A stretch of 64,000 nucleotides of DNA from Rivibacter sp049446155 (GTDB taxonomy: Bacteria; Pseudomonadota; Gammaproteobacteria; Burkholderiales; Burkholderiaceae_C), in contig NZ_JBMSEE010000003.1 in NCBI RefSeq assembly GCF_049446155.1, forward strand, positions 124,001 through 188,000, written 5' to 3'. The position numbers and the translations under genes were made by a program. Positions 35,838 to 44,391 of the stretch are shown here, piece by piece. Under the pieces are notes generated by a model that saw only the letters and a list, made by a program, of their open reading frames with translations, did not search any database and was not told where the DNA came from. Within the stretch, counting starts at the first letter, position 1. The number at the start of each line of letters is the position of its first letter.

Positions 35838-37121
35838 GTGAGTAGTTCACCGCACCAAGATCGGCAAGCGAAGGCGCCGGACTTGCCTCGCCCCATCTCG
35901 GCAATCTCCGTGCGCCTCAAAGTCGACGTCGCCGGCCTTGAGGTCAGCCTGTCCATGCCGGCTACCGCGACGACGCAGTTCGCCTTCTATCTATTCCGTG
36001 GGAATCAACGGGTCGCTCAGACTGAGTACGGCCCAAGGCCGTCCACGCGCTTTGCAATCCCGAACATTCCCGGCTGGTACCGTGCCGTGGCCTTTGTCAA
36101 GAACAGGGCAACCGGAGCGATCGAGCGCATCAGCGGGGCGCCGCGTCGTTTTCCGGAATCAGGCGAGTACGATCCGGATCAATGGCGGGTGCCTGTCCAT
36201 GAAGCACCTACGACAGCCACGCTCCGAGCAGTCGATGGTCTTCATCGATTCCTCGGCGAAGGCACGACCAGCCTCGACTTTCTGCTGCAGGACTTCGAGC
36301 GCCTGGCTCATGCTCCGGCCGTGCTTGTTTGCTTCAACGGCGCCATCTCGAAGCGCCAGGAAAAGATAGGCCCGTTCTTCGCAGGCACCGGCATTGCGCG
36401 GCGCCTCGGTCTGCCGGTCATCTGCGTTGCTGATCCGACCGTGACGCGGGCACGTGACATTGCGCTCGCCTGGTATGCGGGTTGCGATGATCACCCCCAT
36501 CTATCTCGTACGATCGGACGCCATCTAAGCGAAGTGTCCGCGCAGATGAAGCGACCTCTCGTGCTGATGGGCGGGTCGGGCGGAGCATTCGCCGCACTGT
36601 CCGTCGTGAGACACGTCGAAGGACCCGCAGCGGTCGTGGCGTGTAATCCGCAGACGGCTATTCATCGCTATTACCGGCAGAGCGTGATCAGATATTTCGA
36701 ACGCGCCTTCCCTTCCATTGCGCGGAGCTTCCGCCTGGAAGCACCGGAACAGCAGACACCCGAACAGCTCCGCGATGCACTGGCTACGGCCGGAGTTTTC
36801 GAGGAACTCGCCGATACGGCCGACTCGGGCAAGTTCCGCTCGATCATTCTGCAGAACGCCCACGACTCCCATCATGTAAACCGTCACCTGAAGCCCTTGA
36901 TGACGGCTGTCGGCGCCGAATGGTCGGGATCTAACTCGGCACATTGTGGTGACGAGTTCGGCTCCTGGCTTGGCCGCTGGGGCGAAGGTCATGTCGCCCC
37001 ACCCGCCAGCATTCTCGAACCCGTTGTGCTAAAGGTGGTCGCCAACGAGAGCGTTCGAAGCATCATTAGCGGTCTTGAAGCGAATCATGGAATCGCCTCG
37101 CCGGGGGCAAATTGGACATAA
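35838..37121 (+). CDS. Unknown protein with beta-sandwich-like N-domain and GxSxG hydrolase-like core
   Basis: I do not recognise a named family. The 427-residue product starts at GTG, 6 bases after the giant gene. Residues 22-105 look like an all-beta domain (TQFAFYLFRGNQRVA, WYRAVAFVKN). Residues 160-380 look like an alpha/beta hydrolase: LVCFNGAI strand, nucleophile-elbow GGSGG with S247 (LVLMGGSGGAFAALS), and several His after ILQNAHDSHHVNRHL that could supply the catalytic His. An esterase or acyltransferase acting on the glycan is a guess. No signal peptide is seen. Base composition begins to fall here. Confidence 0.7.
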   Translation: MSSSPHQDRQAKAPDLPRPISAISVRLKVDVAGLEVSLSMPATATTQFAFYLFRGNQRVAQTEYGPRPSTRFAIPNIPGWYRAVAFVKNRATGAIERISGAPRRFPESGEYDPDQWRVPVHEAPTTATLRAVDGLHRFLGEGTTSLDFLLQDFERLAHAPAVLVCFNGAISKRQEKIGPFFAGTGIARRLGLPVICVADPTVTRARDIALAWYAGCDDHPHLSRTIGRHLSEVSAQMKRPLVLMGGSGGAFAALSVVRHVEGPAAVVACNPQTAIHRYYRQSVIRYFERAFPSIARSFRLEAPEQQTPEQLRDALATAGVFEELADTADSGKFRSIILQNAHDSHHVNRHLKPLMTAVGAEWSGSNSAHCGDEFGSWLGRWGEGHVAPPASILEPVVLKVVANESVRSIISGLEANHGIASPGANWT

Positions 37122-37145
37122 CGTCCGTGCAATAGGTAGTCGCCA

Positions 37146-38279
37146 ATGCGCAAACAGTTTGTCCTCGTCAAGAGCTACTATGGTCTCGGTGGAGACATCT
37201 GCGTCATGCTAGGCGCCTGGCGTCTAGCCCGACAGCTCGGGCGCGAGCTCATCGTCGACTGGAGCGGGGGTCGCTATGGCCGGGTCAGCGATGGAAAGCT
37301 GTTTGCTCGCTTCTTCACTGCTCCGCACTTCCTTGCACCGGTCGACGTTCCCGGTCTTGCCACTATGTCGGTCTTTCCTGGCGAATGGGCTGGTCGAGCG
37401 GGTCTGCCGCCTGTGACCTATCTGAAAGACGTCGATCTGACGAAGTCGCGCCCCGACGACGTACCACCGACCTGCGATGCGGACTGCATTGTCATCTCGC
37501 GTGATAGCCAAGAGTTGCTCCCCCGCCTCGCCGAGTACGCCCAACTGGCTCGCGGGCTCCGCCTTGTCGACGACATCCAGGCATCAGTGGACCGCCAGCT
37601 AGCTTCTCTTAAGCCATTTCGCCATTCGATAGGTATTCATTTCCGGCATGGCAATGGCGAGAAGAAGGTAATGGCACCGGATCCACGCTGGTTCAGAAAC
37701 CGAATAAGTGGGAAGCTGAAATCTCTGAATCTGTCGCCTGATGACATGGGGCTTTATGTCGCCACCGACTGCGGTGGAACGCTCGACTACTTCAAGCACT
37801 ACTACCCGAATGTTATCGCGCTGCCGAAGATCTATCGACCTAACGGAAGCGGGGCACTGCATGTCGGTCGAGACGATCTATCGGACGACGAGAAGGTAGC
37901 AATGGCTGGCGAAGCCCTCGCTGACATTTATTGCCTAGCCAAATGTAACAGCTTCATCGGATCGCGCGGATACTTCAGTTTGCTGACCCGATTGCTCCGT
38001 GGCGATCATGACAGTGTTATCTACTCCGGCGCCAGGGTAGTGAACTCTGATGACCAATTGGCAAATCTCTCACCGGCGATTGGAGACCCCGTATTTGGTT
38101 TGGCGATCCGTCGAGTGAAAATCCCCACCGACGGACTGATGATTGATCTGTCGGGCACCTCAAGAACTCTGCACTATTACGAAGACACAATCATGTCTGT
38201 GCCTGCGAGCCAAGCGGCACTGACAAATGACGAGCAGATTTCGATGCGCCGACTGGTCAGCGCGCGAAGAACCTACTGA
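37146..38279 (+). CDS. NodZ/FUT8-like (GT23) fucosyltransferase candidate
   Basis: Alpha-1,6-fucosyltransferases of family GT23 use GDP-fucose. In this 377-residue protein, GLGGDICVMLGAWRLARQLG with IVDWSGG (13-42) matches the NodZ N-terminus in pattern, IGIHFRHGNGE (162-172) matches the NodZ/FUT8 GDP-binding motif (HxRHGNGE), and LYVATDCGGTLDYFKHYYPN with ALPK (203-228) matches the following TD...FP(D/N)V.A(I/L)PK block. gmd and fcl, which make GDP-fucose, are 1.3 kb downstream. Function rests on recalled motif patterns, not a search. Base composition is visibly lower in GC than the flanks. No membrane segments are seen. Confidence 0.75.
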   Translation: MRKQFVLVKSYYGLGGDICVMLGAWRLARQLGRELIVDWSGGRYGRVSDGKLFARFFTAPHFLAPVDVPGLATMSVFPGEWAGRAGLPPVTYLKDVDLTKSRPDDVPPTCDADCIVISRDSQELLPRLAEYAQLARGLRLVDDIQASVDRQLASLKPFRHSIGIHFRHGNGEKKVMAPDPRWFRNRISGKLKSLNLSPDDMGLYVATDCGGTLDYFKHYYPNVIALPKIYRPNGSGALHVGRDDLSDDEKVAMAGEALADIYCLAKCNSFIGSRGYFSLLTRLLRGDHDSVIYSGARVVNSDDQLANLSPAIGDPVFGLAIRRVKIPTDGLMIDLSGTSRTLHYYEDTIMSVPASQAALTNDEQISMRRLVSARRTY

Positions 38280-38332
38280 AGGGGTTTCTTCAAATCAAGC
38301 GTGCGTCAGGCGCGCCCCACAAGATCACAAGC

Positions 38333-39502
38333 ATGAACAACGAAACCTCTGCGGAAGCACTGGCCGACATTGATCGGGCACGCGCAGTCATTGCCAAGTC
38401 CAGGATTCGCGACTATCGTGTGCGCATGGTTTCGTCAGGGCTCGGCGACATGTTGACCCTCGCATGTTTCGAATCGGCCCTGGGGGATCTGCTTGGGCTG
38501 AGATTTGCAGGTCTGTCGCTACCATCGAGCTTTTCCAGGCCCTATTACGATGACTTGGTCACGCGGATTGGCCTGCGGTCCATGTCTTCGCCGACTACCG
38601 GTAACACACCGGAGCTCGTACTCGATGGCAGGCACCTCACTCGGTCGCAGTTGCCACTTTCGGTAGAGATCGAGCACGCGATCGCTGCTTTCCCCCAGGC
38701 TGAAACGCTCCTGATCTCATTCCCAAGCCCCGCTGCCGCGAGCGGCATACATGATCACGAGCAGCTTCATGCACCATTCTTCGAAAGCTCCTTTCGACGA
38801 CACATGCTCGACTGCGGGATGAACTTATTCCCGCCCGAGGCGAACAGGCGCAGCCTGACTGTTCATCTTCGGTTGGGCGACGTAGCCGCCGTCCGCATCG
38901 GCGCATTCGTTGTCATCCCCGAATTCGCCAAGAGGAACGATCATCCCGCCGGAGTCGTGAGTTACGCCGCGCTCGACCGTAACCCGTTCGTCAAGAGAAC
39001 CCTAAACCTCATTGACGATTGCATCTTATCTGCCAAGAGCATTCGTCAACACTTTCCTGACATTCAGATCAATCTAGTGTCCGATGGCTTTGACAGAACA
39101 AAGCAGATGCTTCTCTCGTCCGCACTACGTACTAAGGTCGAAAAGAAGGGTCTCGTCTTCGAGGATCAGAAGTTGGACGAAGCAATAGATGCGGCCGAGA
39201 GGCGAATACTTTATTCTGGCGCGTTCGACGCAACTGTCTTCGGCGAAGCGAGCGCACGCGAGTGGTTTGATTCGGTGCGAATGCTTCTGAACTCCAAGAT
39301 CGTGGTCTCGACGGCTCGCGGATTTGCTGCAAACATGCTTACGTTCTTCGCACCCGATCTGGTGGGTCGACGCTTCTATTCGCCGCTAGCCAACGGAGTC
39401 TATGCGGACCTGTCAGCCATCGGCCTCGAACAACGGCCATTCTCGACGTTTCCCGCCGTTCTTGGAGACTTGTTGGCTCATCCGGACCCACTCGTCATCT
39501 AG
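38333..39502 (+). CDS. Putative second fucosyltransferase-like GT-B protein (HxRxGD motif)
   Basis: A 389-residue protein without a family I can name for certain. It has SSGLGDML (34-41), similar to the N-terminal loop of GT-B fucosyltransferases, and SLTVHLRLGD (174-183), the HxRxGD motif of the GT11/GT65/GT68 superfamily. LVSDGF near 245 could be the later nucleotide-sugar block. It is flanked by the GT23-like gene and gmd, so GDP-fucose is the likely donor. Low GC like its left neighbour. It could be a related xylan- or NDP-binding enzyme instead. Confidence 0.55.
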   Translation: MNNETSAEALADIDRARAVIAKSRIRDYRVRMVSSGLGDMLTLACFESALGDLLGLRFAGLSLPSSFSRPYYDDLVTRIGLRSMSSPTTGNTPELVLDGRHLTRSQLPLSVEIEHAIAAFPQAETLLISFPSPAAASGIHDHEQLHAPFFESSFRRHMLDCGMNLFPPEANRRSLTVHLRLGDVAAVRIGAFVVIPEFAKRNDHPAGVVSYAALDRNPFVKRTLNLIDDCILSAKSIRQHFPDIQINLVSDGFDRTKQMLLSSALRTKVEKKGLVFEDQKLDEAIDAAERRILYSGAFDATVFGEASAREWFDSVRMLLNSKIVVSTARGFAANMLTFFAPDLVGRRFYSPLANGVYADLSAIGLEQRPFSTFPAVLGDLLAHPDPLVI

Positions 39503-39614
39503 GAACGATGCACCGACTGCAGGTGCAATGACGCCCCATAGGCACACTTCGCACCCGAGTCAGAATTGCCCCTTTGGCAGCAGCCCAGCTGCATTCAACT
39601 TCGAGCATCGGCCC

Positions 39615-40715
39615 ATGAAATCAGCTCTCATCACCGGCGTCACCGGCCAGGACGGCGCCTACCTCTCCGAACTCCTGCTGAGCAAGGGCTATACCGTCCA
39701 CGGCCTCAAGCGGCGCACATCACTCTTCAATACCCAGCGCATCGATCATCTGATCGCCCGTGCCGAGGATGAGGGCCTGCCCTTCCATCTGCACCACGGC
39801 GACATGACCGACTCGTCGTCACTGATGCGCGTGATCGAGCAGTCGCAGCCCGACGAGATCTACAACCTGGCAGCGCAAAGCCACGTGGCCGTGAGCTTCG
39901 AGGAGCCTGAGTACACCGCCAACTCCGATGGCATCGGCGTCCTGCGCCTGCTCGAGGCCATCCGCAACCTGCGCATGACCGACAAGACGCGCTTCTACCA
40001 AGCGTCTACGTCCGAACTCTACGGCCTGGTGCAGCAGATTCCCCAGACCGAGCGCACGCCCTTCCACCCGCGGAGCCCCTACGCCGTTGCCAAGCTCTAT
40101 GGCTACTGGATCACCGTCAACTATCGCGAGGCCTATGGTCTCTACGCCTGCAACGGTATCCTCTTCAATCACGAGTCCCCGTTGCGCGGAGAGACCTTCG
40201 TCACCCGAAAGATCACGCGCGGCCTCGCCCGGTTGAGCCTCGGCCTGCAGCCCGATCTCGCCCTCGGCAACCTCGACGCACTGCGGGACTGGGGCCACGC
40301 TCGAGACTACGTCGCCATGCAATGGCTCATGCTCCAGCAGGATAAGCCCGAGGACTACGTCATCGCCACCGGGGTGCAGTACTCGGTGCGCCAGTTCGTC
40401 GAGGGGGTCGCGAACCGCCTGGGCATGACCTTGGCCTGGGAAGGCAGCGGCGTGAACGAGCGCGGCATACTGACGGCGACGGACTTGCCTAGCCTCAAGA
40501 ATCGCATCGGCCAGGCCGTGGTACGGGTCGATGCGCGCTACTTCCGCCCTGCCGAGGTGGAAACGCTGCTCGGTGACGCGACCAAGGCGCGCGAGCAGCT
40601 CGGTTGGCAGCCCACGATCACCTTCGACGAACTGGTGACTGAAATGGTGACGAGCGATCTCCAGCACGCGCGCACCGAGCAGGCATTGCGCCACCATGGC
40701 CTGACCACGCTCTGA
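39615..40715 (+). CDS. gmd: GDP-mannose 4,6-dehydratase
   Basis: Converts GDP-mannose to GDP-4-keto-6-deoxymannose. The 366 residues start MKSALITGVTGQDGAYLSEL; catalytic T132 and E134 (STSELYG), Y156 and K160 (SPYAVAKLYGY) and the signature NHESPLRGETFVTRKI are present. The open frame starts earlier, inside the preceding gene, but the ATG at 39615 fits the family start. It returns to high GC. fcl follows 17 bases on. Confidence 0.96.
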   Translation: MKSALITGVTGQDGAYLSELLLSKGYTVHGLKRRTSLFNTQRIDHLIARAEDEGLPFHLHHGDMTDSSSLMRVIEQSQPDEIYNLAAQSHVAVSFEEPEYTANSDGIGVLRLLEAIRNLRMTDKTRFYQASTSELYGLVQQIPQTERTPFHPRSPYAVAKLYGYWITVNYREAYGLYACNGILFNHESPLRGETFVTRKITRGLARLSLGLQPDLALGNLDALRDWGHARDYVAMQWLMLQQDKPEDYVIATGVQYSVRQFVEGVANRLGMTLAWEGSGVNERGILTATDLPSLKNRIGQAVVRVDARYFRPAEVETLLGDATKAREQLGWQPTITFDELVTEMVTSDLQHARTEQALRHHGLTTL

Positions 40716-40732
40716 ACAGCCGGACGATCCTC

Positions 40733-41704
40733 ATGAGCAAGTCACGAGACGGTCTGATCTTCGTCGCCGGCCACAACGGCCTGGTGGGTCGCGCGATCGT
40801 GCGCCGCCTGCTGGCGCTGGGGCACGACAACCTCATCCTGCGCTCGCGCGCAGAACTGGACTTGACCGACCAGGCAGCGGTACGCAGCTTCCTGTCGTCC
40901 AACCCCATCGAGCAGGTCTACGTGGCTGCCGCCAAGGTGGGCGGCATCATGGCCAACTCCACCCTGCCCGCCGACTTCATCCACGAGAACCTCGTGATGC
41001 AGTCGAATCTGATCGGCGGCGCGCACGCCGCCGGCATCCAGCGCCTGCTCTTCCTCGGCTCGTCGTGCATCTATCCCAAGCTCGCACCCCAGCCAATCAC
41101 GGAGGAGGCGCTGCTGACCGGCCCGCTGGAGGCGACGAACGAGCCCTACGCCATCGCCAAGATCGCCGGCATGAAGCTGTGCGAGGCCCTTGCCAGGCAG
41201 CACGGCCGCGACTATCGCACCGTGATGCCTACCAACCTGTATGGTCCGTTCGACAACTTTCACCCCACCGGCTCGCATGTCCTGCCCGCGCTCATCCGCC
41301 GCTTCGTTGAAGCGCGCGAGGAGCGGGCCGAAAGCGTCACCATTTGGGGAACCGGGACGCCGCGCCGGGAGTTCCTGCACGTCGACGACCTCGCAGCAGC
41401 TTGCGTCGCCGTGATGGAGCTCGAGGCCGATCGGCTGAAGGCCGTGGTCGCAAACGGCGCTCCGCACCTGAACATCGGCTGCGGCGAGGACCACACGATC
41501 GCCGATGTGGCCCGGCTGATCGCTCGCCTCACAGGCTACACCGGCGAGCTCAGATTCGACGCCACCAAGCCCGACGGAACGCCCCGCAAGCTGCTTGACT
41601 GCTCCAAGATCTTCTCGCTCGGCTGGAAGCCCTCGCTGAGCCTCGAGGCTGGTCTTCGCAACACGATCGATTGGTACATGGCCAACCGTGGGTCCGTGCG
41701 CTGA
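40733..41704 (+). CDS. fcl: GDP-L-fucose synthase
   Basis: Epimerase/reductase making GDP-L-fucose. The 323 residues have VAGHNGLVGRAIVRRL, catalytic S110 and C112 (LGSSCIYPK), Y139 and K143 (NEPYAIAKIAG), in the positions expected from E. coli GMER. Together with manC and gmd the route from mannose-phosphate to GDP-fucose is complete except for phosphomannomutase. Confidence 0.96.
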   Translation: MSKSRDGLIFVAGHNGLVGRAIVRRLLALGHDNLILRSRAELDLTDQAAVRSFLSSNPIEQVYVAAAKVGGIMANSTLPADFIHENLVMQSNLIGGAHAAGIQRLLFLGSSCIYPKLAPQPITEEALLTGPLEATNEPYAIAKIAGMKLCEALARQHGRDYRTVMPTNLYGPFDNFHPTGSHVLPALIRRFVEAREERAESVTIWGTGTPRREFLHVDDLAAACVAVMELEADRLKAVVANGAPHLNIGCGEDHTIADVARLIARLTGYTGELRFDATKPDGTPRKLLDCSKIFSLGWKPSLSLEAGLRNTIDWYMANRGSVR

Positions 41705-41740
41705 CGCGCCCCACGGCTCCATCATCCAGGAACCCTGAAC

Positions 41741-42286
41741 ATGAAACTCCACCTCGGCTGCGGCAAGCGCTACATCCCCGGCTTCGTTCACGTCGACGCG
41801 CTGTCGTTCCCTCATGTCGACCATGTGCGCGATGTGACGGACCTGTCGTGCTTCGAGACCGATTCGTGCGACCTGATCTATGCCTGCCACATCGTCGAGC
41901 ACTTTCCGCGCCACACAGTTGGCGAGGTGCTCAAGGAGTGGCAGCGTGTGCTGCGCCCCGGCGGCGTCCTGCGCATCGCCGTGCCCGACTTCGAGGCGGC
42001 CTGCGAGATCTACACGCGCACCAAGAATCTCGAACTCGTGATCGGGCCGCTGTACGGCCGCCAGGACCACCAGCACAACTTCCACTACAACACATTCGAC
42101 TTCGATTCCGCCAAGAGCATGCTCGAAGGCATCGGGTTCGTCGACGTGCGGCGCTGGGATTGGCGAAAGACCGAGCACGTTGATATCGACGACTTCTCGC
42201 AGGCCTACATTCCGCACATGGACAAGGAGAACGGCCGACTGATCAGCCTTAACGTCGAATGCACGAAACCGCCGAGGTCGAACTGA
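41741..42286 (+). CDS. Small SAM-dependent methyltransferase (type 11 fold)
   Basis: A 181-residue class I methyltransferase with KLHLGCGKRYIPGFVHVD as SAM motif I, CDLIYACHIVEHF as motif II and RVLRPGGVLRIAVPDF as the post-motif strand. This compact type is common in glycan loci and may methylate a sugar; the target cannot be told. It follows fcl by 36 bases and overlaps nothing. Confidence 0.85.
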   Translation: MKLHLGCGKRYIPGFVHVDALSFPHVDHVRDVTDLSCFETDSCDLIYACHIVEHFPRHTVGEVLKEWQRVLRPGGVLRIAVPDFEAACEIYTRTKNLELVIGPLYGRQDHQHNFHYNTFDFDSAKSMLEGIGFVDVRRWDWRKTEHVDIDDFSQAYIPHMDKENGRLISLNVECTKPPRSN

Positions 42287-42297
42287 GCAAGATCCCC

Positions 42298-43284
42298 ATG
42301 AAGCGCCTGCGCCTGTCCCGCCTAGCCGCCGTCGCGCTGACGCTGATGGCTGCCGTGGCGCACGCGAATCCGTTCCACCTGGCGCCTGACGGCAATGATG
42401 CACGCGACGGCACCAGCCGTGCTACAGCAGTGGCCACACTCAACCGCGCATGGGAACTGGCCGCCGCTCAACCGGCCGGTACCGCGGCCACGGTACTCGT
42501 GCATCCCGGCGTCTACACCGGCCAGTGGATCCGCATCCAGGGCTCGCCGCCGACAGCCGTGACGCTGCGCGGTGTGGCGGGCGATGGCAAGCGGCCGGTG
42601 TTCGAAGGCGGCCCGAACGCGCGGGAGACCTGGCTTCGCCTTTGGGCGTCCGATGGGCGACCGACTGGACTCACGATCGAGGGTCTGGTCATCCGCGGCT
42701 ATTACACCGCCATATCGCTGGACGGAAAGCGCGACGACCCGTCCACCGGCAATGAAGGCACGGTGATCCGCGACAACCTGTTCGAGCGGATCGGCACGAT
42801 CGCGACGAACGACCCGAAGGCCCTGTCCACGGCAGCTATCCGCTTCGTGAACTCGAGCAGAAACACCGTCGAGCGCAATCGCTTTGTCGGCATCCGCAAC
42901 GTGAGCGGTTGCGGTGCGCTTCATGCCCTTTACCTCGCGCACTTCTCGTCGCGCAATCGCATTGTCGACAACACGGTCGACGACTTCTGCGGTTCGGCCG
43001 TCAAACTGCGCGATCGCTCGAACGACAACATGATCACGGGCAACGTTTATCGTCACGCACAGGCCGCACCCGCGATCGAAGAGTGGTTCTGCGACATGAG
43101 GGGCCGCAAGGGCTGCACCAAACAGCTGGGCGAGTGCCCGTCGACCGGCAACGTCGACGAGCGCAATGCGATCGAGGAATCTGACGGTGCCTCACCGCGT
43201 GTCTCGATCGTCGGTCCGAAAGTGCCACGCCCTTGGTGCAGGTCCGAAGACTTTCGTCGCGAACGCGTGATCACGCACGACTGA
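42298..43284 (+). CDS. Exported right-handed beta-helix protein
   Basis: The 328-residue product has a signal peptide MKRLRLSRLAAVALTLMAA ending near VAHA, then the parallel beta-helix start (FHLAPDGNDARDGTSRATAVATL) and repeated turns such as LTIEGLVIRGYYTAISL, GTVIRDNLFERIG, RNTVERNRFVGI and RNRIVDNTVDDFCGSAVKL. Such folds occur in polysaccharide lyases, hydrolases and C5 epimerases; no catalytic motif is identified. It may trim or modify the polysaccharide in the periplasm. Four cysteines near the C-terminus could form disulfides. The ATG at 42298 is chosen for the signal peptide. Confidence 0.8.
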   Translation: MKRLRLSRLAAVALTLMAAVAHANPFHLAPDGNDARDGTSRATAVATLNRAWELAAAQPAGTAATVLVHPGVYTGQWIRIQGSPPTAVTLRGVAGDGKRPVFEGGPNARETWLRLWASDGRPTGLTIEGLVIRGYYTAISLDGKRDDPSTGNEGTVIRDNLFERIGTIATNDPKALSTAAIRFVNSSRNTVERNRFVGIRNVSGCGALHALYLAHFSSRNRIVDNTVDDFCGSAVKLRDRSNDNMITGNVYRHAQAAPAIEEWFCDMRGRKGCTKQLGECPSTGNVDERNAIEESDGASPRVSIVGPKVPRPWCRSEDFRRERVITHD

Positions 43285-43302
43285 CGAGACGAGCGTTAGA
43301 CG

Positions 43303-44391
43303 ATGGTGATGCGAATGCTGCGGCGCCTGCTGCCGGCCTCCGGCTCAAGTGCGCCCCGACCCACCGGCCCGCACGCTCGACTGCGCATCGGCCTCGTCGC
43401 CGACGAGCTGACGCGCAGCTGCCTGCGCCACGAGTGCACGGTGATCGACCTCACGCCTTCGAACTTTCGCAAGGTATTCAGACGCGAGCGCCCTGACATC
43501 GTGTTTGTCGAGTCGGCCTGGAATGGCCCGCGAAGCGCGTGGAAGTACGGCGTCGCAGCCTATCCATCTCATCCCCAGCGCAACAATGCCAGCCTGCGTG
43601 CCCTCGTGGCCGAGGCGCGCGACCTAGGCATACCGACCGTGTTCTGGAACAAGGAGGACGGCGTCCACTTCGAGCGCTTCATCGACAGCGCCAGTCTCTT
43701 CGAGACCGTCCTCACCGTCGATGCCAGCTGCATCGGGCGCTACCGTGCGGTGGTGGGGAACGTGGCCCGCATCGAGGCGCTGCCGTTCGCCGTCCAGCCG
43801 GCGCTGCACAGCTTCAGCGGCACGGTGTCGGGCCGCCGTGGCGCCAACTTTGTCGGCAGCTACAGCCGCCACATCCACGACGAGCGCCGCAGGCGCCAGG
43901 ATCTCCTGTTGTCGTGCGCGGCGCGGACCCTCGGGTTGACCGTCTACGACCGCAACTCCGACCGACGCGGCCATGAGTACCGGTATCCCGATCTGCCCGG
44001 TCTCGTGGTTCGGGCCAAGGTTCCGCACGAGCGCACCGCGGCGATCTACAAGCAATCCCTGGCATCGCTCAACGTGAACACGGTCGAGGCTTCGCCGACC
44101 ATGTTTTCGCGACGCCTGATCGAGATCATCGCCTGCGGAGGCTTGGCCGTGTCCACGCCTGCCCTGTCGATCGATCGATGGTTCGGCCCCTACTGCCACA
44201 CGGTGAGCAACCGCGACGAGGCGCAGGACCTGTTGGGCCGGCTGGCGCGTGACGGCTACAACGATGACGATCGTGCCCGCATGGTCGACGGTGCGGCTTA
44301 CATCGCACGCGAGCACACCTACAGCCGGCGCCTCGATGCAATCCTCGACATCCTGGGCAGACCGACCGGCTCATCTGCACCGGTGGCTTGA
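43303..44391 (+). CDS. CgeB-like glycosyltransferase, paralogue of the giant protein's middle domain
   Basis: This 362-residue protein parallels residues 540-855 of the 1606-residue protein: VFVESAWNG against VFIESAWRG, PTVFWNKEDGVHF against PTVFWNKEDPVHF, LPFAVQPA against LPFAAQPA, NVNTVEASPTMFSRRLIEI against NMNTIKQSQTMFARRVFEL. It lacks the methyltransferase, coiled coil and C-terminal transferase. The two may add related sugars. The stop shares one base with the next ATG (TGATG). Confidence 0.85.
   Translation: MVMRMLRRLLPASGSSAPRPTGPHARLRIGLVADELTRSCLRHECTVIDLTPSNFRKVFRRERPDIVFVESAWNGPRSAWKYGVAAYPSHPQRNNASLRALVAEARDLGIPTVFWNKEDGVHFERFIDSASLFETVLTVDASCIGRYRAVVGNVARIEALPFAVQPALHSFSGTVSGRRGANFVGSYSRHIHDERRRRQDLLLSCAARTLGLTVYDRNSDRRGHEYRYPDLPGLVVRAKVPHERTAAIYKQSLASLNVNTVEASPTMFSRRLIEIIACGGLAVSTPALSIDRWFGPYCHTVSNRDEAQDLLGRLARDGYNDDDRARMVDGAAYIAREHTYSRRLDAILDILGRPTGSSAPVA

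Noticed and set aside
36000..39600. Insertion sequence or transposon remnant in the low-GC stretch
   Set aside because: No transposase frame, terminal inverted repeat or target duplication was seen; all genes there are full length.
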